A stretch of DNA of 64,000 nt from the NCBI GenBank assembly GCA_963815645.1, contig CAWFHL010000001.1:2493174-2557173 (forward strand). Reading direction: 5' to 3'. This DNA is from JBBRHQ01 sp963815645. GTDB lineage: Bacteria > Actinomycetota > Thermoleophilia > Solirubrobacterales > 70-9. The translations under genes and the position numbers were made by a program. The notes beneath the pieces were generated by a model. That model saw only the letters and a program-made list of their open reading frames with translations, was not told where the DNA came from and made no database searches. Position 1 is the first letter of the stretch; every line of letters starts with the position of its first letter. Positions 29,693 through 38,050 of this stretch are shown here, in pieces.

Positions 29693-30115
29693 TCATGGCA
29701 TCTCCCGCAGTCCGGCGGCTTTGAGGGCCTCGGCTTGGCTCGTGTAGTTGCGCATCCGAATCACGCGACCCGCATCCAGCTCGTAGACGATGGCGAGGTT
29801 CAGTTCGACTGGTACGCCGCTTCCCTTGCCGGTCGCCCACTGATGCAACAGCCCCACCACTCGGTCATCGCCGGCGTCGATCAGCCGCTCAAGCTGAATT
29901 CCATAGTCCTGGAAATCCTCAGTCCATCTGCGCATGAACTCGATGAACCCCTCACGGCCCCGAAACGTCTCCGCCCCCATGAGGTCGGACGTCTGCCACT
30001 CGACGTCTGCCGCGAGCGTCCCGGTATCGAACGCGGCACCGGGGTTGCCGCGCTCCAAGCCCTGCACGAAGGCTTCGAACATCCGCCGCACGATCTCCAC
30101 GTTCTCCTGCGACAT
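29693..30115 (-). CDS. NTF2-like (SnoaL_2) family protein, array member 4
   Basis: The 140-residue single-domain cone fold protein starts MSQENVEIVRRMFEAF and has GAETFRGREGFIEFMRRWTE, DDRVVGLLHQWATGKGSG and the tail YTSQAEALKAAGLREMP. NTF2-like proteins may be isomerases, hydrolases or ligand binders; many in this group have no known activity. It is the last of four leftward genes in a row with 3-9 base gaps. Sequence divergence between members is high except at both ends. Confidence 0.85.
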   Translation of the reverse strand: MSQENVEIVRRMFEAFVQGLERGNPGAAFDTGTLAADVEWQTSDLMGAETFRGREGFIEFMRRWTEDFQDYGIQLERLIDAGDDRVVGLLHQWATGKGSGVPVELNLAIVYELDAGRVIRMRNYTSQAEALKAAGLREMP

Positions 30116-30118
30116 CGC

Positions 30119-30526
30119 CTACTCCGATAGCCCGGCGGCTTCGAGGGCCTCCCCGACGTCGAGGTAGGAGCGAATCTGAATCGCCTTGCCGTTCTTGAAC
30201 TCGATCACGGCACCAAAAACCGAGTCGAACTCGGCTCCGCTTCCCTTGCCGCGCGTGTGGATGCGGCCGGTCCCTACAACCCGGTCGCCAACCTCTTGGA
30301 ACTCGAAGACCTCGATCTGAAGCTCGGCAAAACTGTCGTGAAGATCTCGAAGCCCCTCGGATATGCCCGAGTGGCCCCGATACACCGTTGCCTCCCCTCC
30401 CATCGCCACCGCAGCCGCCGGACGCCACTCCACCCCGGCGTCGACCACTTCGACTATGGCTTCAACGTCGCGGCAGTTGAACGCGTCCACGAAGCGCTTG
30501 AAGATCTCCACGTTCTCCTCCGACAT
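30119..30526 (-). CDS. NTF2-like (SnoaL_2) family protein, array member 3
   Basis: The 135-residue protein starts MSEENVEIFKRFVDAFNCRD. The core is DAGVEWRPAAAV, TVYRGHSGISEGLRDLHDSF, VVGTGRIHTRGKGSGAEFDS, and the tail is YLDVGEALEAAGLSE. Acidic and polar residues face the predicted cavity, but no catalytic set can be assigned. It starts 3 bases after member 2 ends, so the array is probably one transcript. Confidence 0.85.
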   Translation of the reverse strand: MSEENVEIFKRFVDAFNCRDVEAIVEVVDAGVEWRPAAAVAMGGEATVYRGHSGISEGLRDLHDSFAELQIEVFEFQEVGDRVVGTGRIHTRGKGSGAEFDSVFGAVIEFKNGKAIQIRSYLDVGEALEAAGLSE

Positions 30527-30529
30527 CGC

Positions 30530-30922
30530 CTACTCCGACAGCCCGGCGGCTTCGAGGGCCGCGTCCTCGCGGGTGAACACGTCGATCCGAATGATCTGCC
30601 TTCCACGAAACGTCACGACGTGGAATGCCTCATCCTCCACCGGGACACCGCTTTGCTTGCCGAGACCGGAGCGATGCACATCGACAACCACGCTCCCGTC
30701 GCCCTCGCGAAATCGCTTCGCCTCGAAGCGCGCGCTCTCGACGGTTCCCAGGAACTCGCGCATGTATTGCCTCACGGCTTCCAGTCCGTACTGCGGCTTG
30801 GGTTCAGGGTCGGGGTACACGCCGACCATGTAAGGGTCAAACAAGGATCCCTCTGCGAGGAAGTCTCCCTGCGCCCAGCCCTCATAGACCCGCCTTAGCG
30901 CCTTCACGTTCTCCTCCGACAT
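30530..30922 (-). CDS. NTF2-like (SnoaL_2) family protein, array member 2
   Basis: The 130-residue protein starts MSEENVKALRRVYEGWAQGD. The core includes GLEAVRQYMREFLGTVESA and GDGSVVVDVHRSGLGKQSGV, and the tail is FTREDAALEAAGLSE. It shares the GKxSGVPVE element with member 4, which usually lines the pocket. It is encoded 9 bases after member 1. Confidence 0.85.
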   Translation of the reverse strand: MSEENVKALRRVYEGWAQGDFLAEGSLFDPYMVGVYPDPEPKPQYGLEAVRQYMREFLGTVESARFEAKRFREGDGSVVVDVHRSGLGKQSGVPVEDEAFHVVTFRGRQIIRIDVFTREDAALEAAGLSE

Positions 30923-30931
30923 CGCCTACTC

Positions 30932-31332
30932 CTAAAGCCCGGCGGCTTCGAGCGACCGCTGCCTGTCGCGGTCGAAGATCTTCGTGAACGACCTTGTCAT
31001 CGCGGAAGGTCCAGACCGAGAAGATCGTGTCTTCAACGGTGACGCCGCTCTCGCGGCCCATGGCAGCTTGGCGGCCCTTCACGAAGACACTTGTTGCGCT
31101 GACCTTGCGGTACTCGTCGCCGATCATCCGGTAATCGCGCCAGTGCCGGAGAAACTCATCGCTTGAACGCTTCGACTTCGGCGGGTCCCTTCGCCACGAA
31201 TCGCTCACTCGCGTCCGGCATGAAGCTCTCGAAGACGATCTCGGGATCGAATCGCTCCACTCCGGCCTTCATGTTTCCGCTCTGCCATTCGGAGTAGATC
31301 CGCCGCACGATCTCCACGTTCTCCTGCGACAT
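30932..31332 (-). CDS. NTF2-like family protein, array member 1, two frameshifts
   Basis: ATG at 31332 starts MSQENVEIVRRIYSEWQSGN. The frame breaks near 31160 (extra base before DEFLRHWRDYRMIGDEYR) and near 30985-30992 (extra base before KIFDRDRQRSLEAAGL). With both corrected a 132-residue NTF2-like protein results. Because errors are common across the window, this may be intact in reality, but decay within an accessory array is also possible. Confidence 0.65.
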
Positions 31333-31461
31333 CTCCTGTGCAGTATCCCTCAGACCCAGCGAGGCCCGCGCCGATGATGGGCCACGGCGCGGGCTCTCGC
31401 TGTTTCCCTATTGGTCACTCTCCGGCCCGCATTCGAGGTTTAGGCCGAAGCTTGGGGCGGG

Positions 31462-32546
31462 TCACTTGATCTTCAGCACCCGCAAGGCGTTCGGCACTAC
31501 CACCCCTCCGCCAACTCGCCATCTTGCGAATAGGCCGCGCTGCCCGCTGGGGCGATTGTTGGAGGTATGGAAGAGATGGGGAATCAGCTCAATTTGCAAA
31601 CCGATCCTTTCGACCAGCCTGTACGCCTTGGCGAAGTCCCCATAGGCCAGGTTGATCGAGCCGGAGCTGGTCGTGCTCACCAGCGTCGAGCATTCCCTCC
31701 AGGGCTTGCCGAGGAGCAGGGTGCGGTCGTCGTTGAAGAGCGTCGCGTTGCTGGTGTCTCCCTTGGCCACGAACTTCCAGATCGAGTTGCCGGTGGCGTT
31801 GCTGCTGAGGAATGTCGCGTTGGGCTGGAAGCGCGGCGGCAGGGCCTCCTGGAGCGTGTAGACATCCGCCACCGCGAAGGCGGCGGTGCCAGCCGAGGCG
31901 TGTAGGTCGTCGCCGTGCCGCCGAGAGTGATCCCGGTCGGCTCGTTCGATGCAGTGCCAGCGCCGAGCACGAACTTCGTGGCCTCTAACTGATCCTTCGC
32001 ATCGGCGAGCAGGCCTCCCAGTTCGGCCTGGAGGCCGCCGAGATAATCCTCGCCAACCTCGATGCTGAACGGGATGAAGGCGCGAGCCATCTCCGCGTTG
32101 ATCGTCGGCTGGGCCAGGGTCGGAGTGTCGTCTGAGACCTCGGCTGCCTCGGCATCGAAGGAGGCAGTCACGCCATCCGATGAAACGCCGAGCCATGTCC
32201 TCGTGGTGATCGTCGAGGTGGTCGCCAGCTCGCGGAGCGGAGATTGCGAGCCGGAGCCCGAGATCATGATGGTGGGGTCCAGGGCATAGGGAACCCCGAA
32301 GCCTCCCGCTGATCCAGTGCCCTCGGCCATCGCCCGCTCGGCCTGGACCTCAGAGGCGATCCGCACGGCGGCTGCCTCCTTCTCGGTGTAGCTGTGCTGT
32401 GCGCCCTGCGGATCGGCCAGCCGTTTCCAGAATCCCGTCTCGTAATGCGGGTCTGAAACGGCCGCGATGTAGCGGGCGTCAATGCCCTGCCGATCTCTGC
32501 GGATCAGGCTCTCCAGCCGATCCCCAGCCTCGGGAGCGAGGGCCAT
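31462..32546 (-). CDS. HK97-type phage major capsid protein, N-terminally short, one frameshift
   Basis: The core of an actinophage-type capsid protein is present: YIAAVSDPHYETGFWKRLAD, the mature start EGTGSAGGFGVPYALDPTIM, TWLGVSSDGVTASFDAEAAE, FIPFSIEVGEDYLGGLQAEL, GAGTASNEPTGI, and the C-terminal FHTSNNRPSGQRGLFARWRV. One base is missing near 31900. ATG 32546 leaves only ~75 residues of the scaffold-like delta domain, shorter than usual. No terminase, portal or protease genes are near, so it is a prophage remnant or cargo. Confidence 0.75.
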
Positions 32547-32581
32547 TGGCTGGCGGAAATAGTCAGCGCGACGTTGCGAGA

Positions 32582-33150
32582 ATGACGCGCGTTCGGGGTC
32601 CGGCCGTGGCGAAGGTGCGGAAGCAGTTGGTCCGCGAGGGAGTCTTGTCGGACCCCGCTCCTCCGCCGAAGCCCTCAGTCCAAGAGCAAATCGAGCGCCT
32701 ACTGAAAGAGAGTCCGAGCCTGACGAACATTGCCATCGCCCGCGAGGTCGGATGCGGCGAGCGGACGGTGGGCCGAATCCGCCACAAGCTGAGCGACACC
32801 ACCGACGCCGACATCGACCGCATGCTCTTGGATGACCCCGAAGCCTCGCTGGTCTCGCTGGCCCGCAAGCTGCACACGAGCGGGGAGCGCGTGAAGCGCC
32901 GCAGGTGGCGCTCGGGTTGCCCGCGATCCCACCGAAGCAGCCGAGCGGTCCGAGGAAGGGGGCGAGGGAAGCGGTCCGGCAGACGCTCACGGAGGCCGGT
33001 GGGGCGGCGCTCACGCTGACGGAGATTTGCGAGCGGAGTGGCACCCCGCGAAGCTCGGCGCAGCGGGGGGTCGCGCAGCTTGTCGAAGCGGGGGAGGCGG
33101 TCCACATCGCCGGACCATCGGCCCACCGCTGGCGGGCTGCCGAGGAATAG
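32582..33150 (+). CDS. triple helix-turn-helix DNA-binding protein, one frameshift
   Basis: The 189-residue protein has a basic N-terminus and three successive HTH-like units: IERLLKESPSLTNIAIAREV with GERTVGRIRHKL, DDPEASLVSLARKLHTSGERV, and after the frame break ALTLTEICERSGTPRSSAQR with VAQLVEAGEAVHIAG. One base is missing near 32899-32903 (reads KRRQVALGLPAIP after correction). Its start is 35 bases from the start of the divergent capsid gene. A phage regulator or small terminase-like role is possible but not shown. Confidence 0.55.
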
Positions 33151-33192
33151 AGGGCCGGTCAGCGGTGCAACGGTGGGCCGGGCGGTCCGGCC

Positions 33193-33706
33193 TTATCCAT
33201 CGGTCAGCGTTGCTAGGCGACGCCCCAGCCGGACGCTCTGCCATCGCAGAAGTGGACCGTTGCTGACGAGCGGGCAACCGCCCAGACTCCAGGTGACGAG
33301 GACATCCGCTCCGTGCGGGTAGCCGAAAACGGTGATGATCCGCCCACCGAAGTCGATGGGGCAGGAATACGGCCCTCGGGGCGCGGGGTTGAGCCGATCA
33401 AACTGCTTGGTCAGGCTGCGGATCGCGGCCCTTCGCCCTACCGCGCGGGAGTGGACGAGCTTGCCATGCTTGTAGCGACAGAGCAGTAGTCGGTCGGCTC
33501 CGTGAGGGACCAGGACACGCTTAGCTGCCGCACGTGGCTGTAGTGGCGATGGAGTCCGTGTGCAGGGCAGGAAAGGCTTGATGAGCTGACGGACTGGCGC
33601 TCGCCGATTTCGCCTCCGATGCAGTCAAGCCGCCCCCGCCCCCGCAACCTGCGAGCGCCACCAACAGCGCGAGGACCGTTCCCCCGGCGATCAGCTTCCC
33701 TCTCAC
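33193..33706 (-). CDS. lipoprotein of unknown function, one frameshift
   Basis: GTG at 33706 starts a signal peptide with lipobox LVALAGC followed by a Gly run. The mature part begins with a Ser/Ala-rich linker and, after a shift near 33530, continues as KRVLVPHGADRLLLCRYKHG, FDRLNPAPRGPYSCPIDFGG and RIITVFGYPHGADVLVTWSL with four Cys. One extra base fits a 170-residue protein. Many actinobacteria secrete similar small Cys-containing lipoproteins. It lies between the HTH gene (convergent) and the att-like repeat. Confidence 0.55.
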
Positions 33707-33745
33707 GGGACTGAGGCTACGAGAGGCGAGCCTGGGGAAGCAAGA

Positions 33746-33838
33746 TTTGGTGCCCGATTGGTGCCCGCCGGGGGCGTAGTGGCGGGGAGGGGGAGAACGC
33801 AGAACGCGGAAGTGCGGCCTTTGCAGGGCGTTCAAGAG

Positions 33839-33862
<24 letters not shown>
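33746..33862. repeat. att-like direct repeat, right copy, overlapping tRNA-Leu
   Basis: This segment aligns with 26406-26519 and runs into the 3' end of tRNA-Leu (33839 onward). The pair brackets about 7.2 kb of accessory genes. The motif GGTGCCCGATTGGTGCCCG contains two GGTGCCCG units 11 bases apart, which may be a recombinase arm site. No integrase gene remains between the copies. Confidence 0.65.
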
Positions 33863-33924
<62 letters not shown>

Positions 33925-33990
33925 TCGAGGGCGGCAGATTCTAGTGGTCGGGAGGGTGGCTTGAAAGTGTCCGCGGGGGCAGCTACTCTA

Positions 33991-34004
33991 CGAACATGTG
34001 TTCG
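33991..34004. promoter_or_regulatory. LexA SOS box
   Basis: CGAACATGTGTTCG matches the actinobacterial/Gram-positive LexA operator GAAC-N4-GTTC exactly and is a perfect palindrome. It lies 48 bases upstream of the lexA start, so LexA should repress its own gene until DNA damage. Confidence 0.9.
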
Positions 34005-34051
34005 AAACAATCGATCCCCGGGGCGACGGCTGAAGAGGAGATGGACGACTG

Positions 34052-34654
34052 GTGGACTTGACCAAGAGGCAGAAGGAGATCTTCGATTTCATCCGCCGCT
34101 ACGCGGCCAAGACGGGGTATCCGCCGACTGTGCGGGAGATCGGCAAGGCCGTGGGGCTGCACTCTTCCTCGACCGTGCATGCACATCTCGCCAACCTCGA
34201 GAAGGCGGGGTTCCTGCGCCGCGATCCCTCCAAGCCCCGGGCGATCGAGCTGCTGATTGACAAAGCGAAGAAGGCGATCCGTACCGATGGCCTGCCCCTG
34301 GTCGGCCAGGTCGCCGCGGGAGAGCCGATCGTCGCCGAGGAGAACATCGAGGAGTACCTCGAGATCCCGGATGTGATCGGCGGCGAGGACGGCGATTACA
34401 TCCTCCAGGTTCGCGGCGAGAGCATGAAGGACGCCGGGATCCTCGAGGGGGACTACGTGGTCGTCCGCCCCAGCGACGACGCCGATAACGGCGAGATCGT
34501 CGTCGCCCTGATCGGCGAAGAGGCGACCGTGAAGCGGATATACCGCGAGTCCGACCACATACGCCTGCAGCCGGAGAACGAGGCGATGGAGCCGATCAGA
34601 ACCGCCGACGCGCGGGTGCTCGGGCGCGTCGTGGGAGTCTTCAGGAAAGTCTGA
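34052..34654 (+). CDS. lexA: LexA repressor
   Basis: The 200-residue protein starts at GTG 34052 behind a GAGGAGA site. The N-terminal winged helix (TKRQKEIFDFIRRYAAKTGY; VHAHLANLEKAGFL) binds SOS boxes. The S24 autoprotease domain has the cleavage site Ala-Gly in QVAAGEPI, the catalytic Ser in VRGESMKDAG and Lys in EEATVKRIY. RecA on single-stranded DNA triggers its self-cleavage. A perfect SOS box upstream indicates autoregulation. Confidence 0.96.
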   Translation: MDLTKRQKEIFDFIRRYAAKTGYPPTVREIGKAVGLHSSSTVHAHLANLEKAGFLRRDPSKPRAIELLIDKAKKAIRTDGLPLVGQVAAGEPIVAEENIEEYLEIPDVIGGEDGDYILQVRGESMKDAGILEGDYVVVRPSDDADNGEIVVALIGEEATVKRIYRESDHIRLQPENEAMEPIRTADARVLGRVVGVFRKV

Positions 34655-34655
34655 C

Positions 34656-34877
34656 GTGAGCGCACTTGCCACAGAGTCGAATTGGAGCGCGCTCACGGCG
34701 GAGGAGATGGGACGTTCGGCGGCGCGGTTGTTCGAGCCGTCAGGTTGGACGCTCGAGGACGCGATCCTCGCCGTCTGGGAGGACCTGACCGCCGGCAACC
34801 CCGCCGAATGCCCCGTCTGCCACGGACGGATGCGGGTCAGCAGCGGCTGCGGGGACTGCGGCTCCGAGCTGAGCTAG
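34656..34877 (+). CDS. small zinc-ribbon protein
   Basis: The 73-residue protein starts one base after the lexA stop and so is probably co-transcribed under SOS control. An acidic helical N-terminal part (AARLFEPSGWTLEDAILAVW) precedes a four-Cys ribbon (CPVCHGRM and CGDCGSELS). No known family could be named. A role in DNA damage response is suggested only by its position. Confidence 0.6.
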   Translation: MSALATESNWSALTAEEMGRSAARLFEPSGWTLEDAILAVWEDLTAGNPAECPVCHGRMRVSSGCGDCGSELS

Positions 34878-34923
34878 CTCTCAAAGCACCGAGCCGGCGA
34901 AAAGCAAGCAGCTCAAGGACGTA

Positions 34924-34975
34924 GGCCGGCCGGTGAAGCGAGCGCACTTTCGGTGCGTGAGCAAGACGGCCGGCC
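34924..34975. other. long structured hairpin between lexA operon and rnpB
   Basis: GGCCGGCCG (34924-34932) and CGGCCGGCC (34967-34975) form a 9-bp perfect outer stem around an inner CGCAC-tttcg-GTGCG hairpin and purine-rich bulges. It could be the lexA operon terminator or a separate small RNA. The rest of 34878-35029 shows no coding potential. A possible -10 box TACCAT at 35018-35023 precedes rnpB. Confidence 0.5.
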
Positions 34976-35029
34976 GAGGACGCCGAGATGCGTAGCCTTG
35001 CAGCCGGCCGCCGGGCCTACCATTCAGCA

Positions 35030-35400
35030 AGCGGGCTGAGCGACCGCGGGGGGAGAGAAAACCCCTCGAGGAAAGTCCGGACACCAGAGGGCGAGGGCGG
35101 TGGGTAACGCCACCCGGGGAAACCCGCGGGAAAGTGCCACAGAAACACACGGCCGATGGCGCGGCCACACGTGAGCCGCGCACAGGCAAAGGTGAAAGGG
35201 TGCGGTAAGAGCGCACCGGCGTCGCGGTGACGCGGCGGCCAGGCAAACCCCGCCCGGTGCAAGGCCAAACAGGACCGATGACCCGGCCCGGAGAGGTCCA
35301 GGTGGGCTGCAGAGCGGCCGCTTCGGCGGCGGCTCCGCCGGGGCTAGGCCCCGGCGAGACAGATGGTCGCTCACGACAGGATCCGGCTTACAGGCCCGCT
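35030..35400 (+). ncRNA. rnpB: RNase P RNA (class A)
   Basis: The catalytic RNA of 5' tRNA processing is recognised by GAGGAAAGTCCGGACACCAG near the 5' side (CR-I), the AGGGTGCGGTAAGAGCGCACC P10-11 region, and the 3' signature GACAGGATCCGGCTTACAGG. The terminal P1 stem pairs AGCGGGC at 35030 with GCCCGCT ending at 35400. Length ~371 is typical. Confidence 0.93.
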
Positions 35401-35403
35401 AAC

Positions 35404-35431
35404 GGAGAGGCTCCCGCGAGGGGGCCTCTCC
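35404..35431 (+). terminator. rnpB terminator hairpin
   Basis: GGAGAGGC and GCCTCTCC pair around an inner CCC-GGG with a GCGA loop, giving a long stem just after the RNase P RNA, followed by CCATTTCG. The position and symmetry support termination in both directions. Confidence 0.7.
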
Positions 35432-35459
35432 CATTTCGAGGCGCTCTCGGATCGACAGG

Positions 35460-36290
35460 TCAGGCTGGGGGCCAGCGACCGGACTCGATCAGCTTCCGGT
35501 AGCGGCGCTGGCGCCGCTCGGCGTCGCGCATGATCCAGGTCACGCTGCGGCTGCTGAGCGAGGGGAAGGCGTCGAGCAGGCGGACCAGGGCCCCGCGCCA
35601 TCGTGGGATCGTCAGCACCGGCCGGGGTCGGTCGATCAGCTGGCCGACCTCCGCTGCGACCGCCTCTGGGGTCTGCAACACGCCCGAGAAGGAGCCTGCG
35701 GCGGCGGGGTCGTCGAGCTTGTCCTCGAGCATCGGCGTCCAGATCCCATCCGGACAGACCGCCGAGAGGTGGATGTCGCGGATGCCGGCCCTGCGAAGGT
35801 CGAGTTGGGTCCCGAGGGTGAAGGCGATCGCGCCGTGCTTGCTGGCGGCGTAGGCGACCTCGCCCGGTGCGGCGATCAGGCCGGCGAGCGAGACGATGTT
35901 GATCACGTGTCCGCGAGCCGCGGCGATCATCGGCTCCAGGGCAGCAACGGTGCCGTTCATCGTGCCGAGCGTGTTGACCTCGACCATCAGCCTGCGCGTG
36001 GCGGCGTCCTGGTCCCAGGCGTTACCGGTGATCAACACCCCGGCGTTGTTGACCCAGACGTCGAGTGATCCGGCCATCTGCACGGTCGTCGCAGCGACCG
36101 AGTGGCACGCCTCCTCGTCACGCACGTCGAGACCCGAGCCGAACGCGCCCCGGCCGATCTTCGCCGCCGCGCCGGTCGCCAGCGACTCCTCGAGATCGGT
36201 GAGGTGGACGATGAAGCCGCGGGCGGCGAGCGTCGAGGCCACCGCGCGGCCGAGGCCACGACCCGCTCCGGTGATCACCGCAGCCGCCAT
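35460..36290 (-). CDS. short-chain dehydrogenase/reductase
   Basis: The 276-residue classical SDR has TGAGRGLGRAVA, the acidic residue at the end of beta-2 (HLTDLEES, suggesting NAD preference), WVNNAGVL, NIVSLAG with the catalytic Ser and YAASKHG. The C-terminal tail is long and basic (WIMRDAERRQRRYRKLIESG), as in SDRs that associate with membranes. The substrate is unknown. It converges on rnpB. Confidence 0.85.
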   Translation of the reverse strand: MAAAVITGAGRGLGRAVASTLAARGFIVHLTDLEESLATGAAAKIGRGAFGSGLDVRDEEACHSVAATTVQMAGSLDVWVNNAGVLITGNAWDQDAATRRLMVEVNTLGTMNGTVAALEPMIAAARGHVINIVSLAGLIAAPGEVAYAASKHGAIAFTLGTQLDLRRAGIRDIHLSAVCPDGIWTPMLEDKLDDPAAAGSFSGVLQTPEAVAAEVGQLIDRPRPVLTIPRWRGALVRLLDAFPSLSSRSVTWIMRDAERRQRRYRKLIESGRWPPA

Positions 36291-36397
36291 GGACGGAGGA
36301 TATTGCCGCGCTCCCGCGAAATCCGTGGACGGTACGCGAAGCGATCACTCATGGCGCTTCGGTGCCGTGATTTTCGATACGCCCGGCGCTCTGTTAG

Positions 36398-36536
36398 GGT
36401 GCCGCCCGTTACCGCTGAGTCTCCGCCACATATCCGGAGATCGGGGGACCCGTCAGTTCGGGGCGAATCGCCGGCATCCGCCGCGTAGCGCAGCTCTTTC
36501 AGCGCGAGCCCGTCAGCTAACCCCGTAAGCGCAGGA
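36398..36536 (+). promoter_or_regulatory. c-di-AMP riboswitch (ydaO-yuaA leader)
   Basis: The leader carries the conserved ydaO elements in order: CCGCTGAGTCTCCG, GGGGGACCC, TTCGGGGCGAATCG, then the 3' block CCCGTCAGCTAACCCCGTAAGCG. In actinobacteria this class precedes cell-wall hydrolase genes and turns them off when c-di-AMP is high. It ends about 7 bases before the rlpA-like start, so it may act on translation as well as transcription. Confidence 0.88.
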
Positions 36537-36542
36537 AAGAGT

Positions 36543-37232
36543 TTGAGAGACGGCGTACGCCTTCGGGCAGATAGAAACCGGGATTTCGGGTACACCCGTC
36601 GCGTCGGGCCTCGCTTCCGTGTGGCCCTGCTGGCGTTCGGGCTCGCGCTCCTGCCCGCGATGGTCGCCAGCGTGGCGGAGGCGGCAAGCGGAGGCATCTC
36701 CTCGTTGAGTGGAGGCGCCTCCCCAAGCGGCCCGGCGATCCCCTTCGGTGCTCGAGTCCTGAAGCTGGGGATGAGCGGCGAAGACGTCGCTGTGCTGAAC
36801 GGGATCGTCAAGTCGAAGGCCTACGGTGCGTCGGTTCGCTTCAACGGCGAGTTCAGGGATCCGACAGCCCGGGCGGTGAGGCAGTTCCAGCGGCGGGTGG
36901 ACCTGAGGCCGAGCGGCGTCGTCAACCGGGTCACCGCCAGGGAGCTGGCCGGCTCGATGAGGCACGCCGGAGCCACCTGGTACGGCCCGGGCTTCTACGG
37001 CAGCCACACCGCATGCGGCCAGGTGCTTCGAGCGGGAACGATAGGGGTCGCGCACAAGACCCTGCCCTGCGGGACGAAGGTGACCTTCTTCTACCACGGA
37101 CATTCCGCGATCGCGACGGTGATCGACCGTGGCCCCTACACCAAGGGCAACGCCTGGGACCTGACCAACGGCCTGCGCAGGCAGCTGCGGTTCGCTGGCA
37201 GCGACCAGATTCGCTACGCGGTCGCCCGCTAG
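36543..37232 (+). CDS. RlpA-like cell-wall protein with peptidoglycan-binding domain
   Basis: A signal peptide (VALLAFGLALLPAMVASVAEA) is followed by a PG-binding-1-like domain (GARVLKLGMSGEDVAVLNGI, TARAVRQFQRRVDL) and a C-terminal double-psi barrel of the RlpA type (TWYGPGFYGSHTACGQ, LPCGTKVTFFYHGHS, VIDRGPYTKGNAWDLTNGL) with the catalytic-type Asp. TTG at 36543 follows AGGAAAG; GTG at 36621 is an alternative that keeps the signal peptide. The riboswitch upstream links it to c-di-AMP. It likely cleaves or remodels peptidoglycan. Confidence 0.88.
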   Translation: MRDGVRLRADRNRDFGYTRRVGPRFRVALLAFGLALLPAMVASVAEAASGGISSLSGGASPSGPAIPFGARVLKLGMSGEDVAVLNGIVKSKAYGASVRFNGEFRDPTARAVRQFQRRVDLRPSGVVNRVTARELAGSMRHAGATWYGPGFYGSHTACGQVLRAGTIGVAHKTLPCGTKVTFFYHGHSAIATVIDRGPYTKGNAWDLTNGLRRQLRFAGSDQIRYAVAR

Positions 37233-37318
37233 CCTCGGCGGCATCGAAGGCTGCTGTAACCACTAGACGACCGGCAGGGTGACGATGGAAGAGACGATCG
37301 AGCGAGAGGCCGCGCCGT

Positions 37319-38026
37319 GTGAGCCGGCCGTGGAGCGCACTGGCGTTCGCCTTGGCGGTGGCCGGCATTGCCTGCCTGATTCCCGCTATCGGCCTCGGCG
37401 CCGCGGGCCAGGCGGGGGGGACCAGGGTCGTGCTGGGCGCCGGTCCGCTTCCTCAGCCGTCCTGCCCCAAGCCGCCGTGCCTGGCGATCGGCAGCGTCAC
37501 CGGGTTCCAGGCCCGGACGCCGGCTGGAAATCTCCCCTTCCGGGTCCCCGAGCGGGGCGAGATCACCGCTTGGACCATCACCCTTGCGCTTCCGACCAAC
37601 AAGCAGCGCTCTTTCTTCAACGACTTCTTCGGCCCCCCGCCGGAGGCGCGTATCGCGATCCTCAAGCGTATCCCGGGCACCCGGCCGCCCCGCTACAAGC
37701 TGCGAGGTCAGAGCCCGATCCGGGTGCTCACTCCGTACCTCGGCCAGCGGGTCCGGTTCGGGCTCAGCCGGCCGCTTCAGGCCCAGCCCGGCAACATCGT
37801 CGCGCTCACGGTGCCGACCTGGGCGCCGGCGTTCGGGATCAGCCTCTCCGGCAAGAACGTCTGGAGGGCGAGCCGACACCAGGGTAGGTGCAGCAGCCCG
37901 AAGGACCTGCGCCGGTCCCGCCCGCATCAGATTCCGGACTCCAAGCGCGCCTACGGCTGCCGCTACCGCGGCTACAGGCTGCTCTACACGGCGACGCTGG
38001 CCCCCCTTCGAGCCCCAGGGCGCTGA
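37319..38026 (+). CDS. secreted protein of unknown function
   Basis: The 235-residue protein starts at GTG 37319 with a signal peptide (LAFALAVAGIACLIPAIG). The mature part has a CPKPPC pair, a beta-rich region (GNLPFRVPERGEITAWTITL, YLGQRVRFGLSRPLQAQPGN) and two Cys near the C-terminus. It looks like an all-beta extracellular domain, but I recognise no family. It is 86 bases from the RlpA-like gene. Confidence 0.65.
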   Translation: MSRPWSALAFALAVAGIACLIPAIGLGAAGQAGGTRVVLGAGPLPQPSCPKPPCLAIGSVTGFQARTPAGNLPFRVPERGEITAWTITLALPTNKQRSFFNDFFGPPPEARIAILKRIPGTRPPRYKLRGQSPIRVLTPYLGQRVRFGLSRPLQAQPGNIVALTVPTWAPAFGISLSGKNVWRASRHQGRCSSPKDLRRSRPHQIPDSKRAYGCRYRGYRLLYTATLAPLRAPGR

Positions 38027-38050
38027 CGCGGCACGCGCCTGGGGCTCCTC

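Noticed and set aside
35030..35400. Proline/Gly-rich coding frames across the RNase P RNA
   Set aside because: The region matches the conserved RNase P RNA elements; overlapping frames are incidental.
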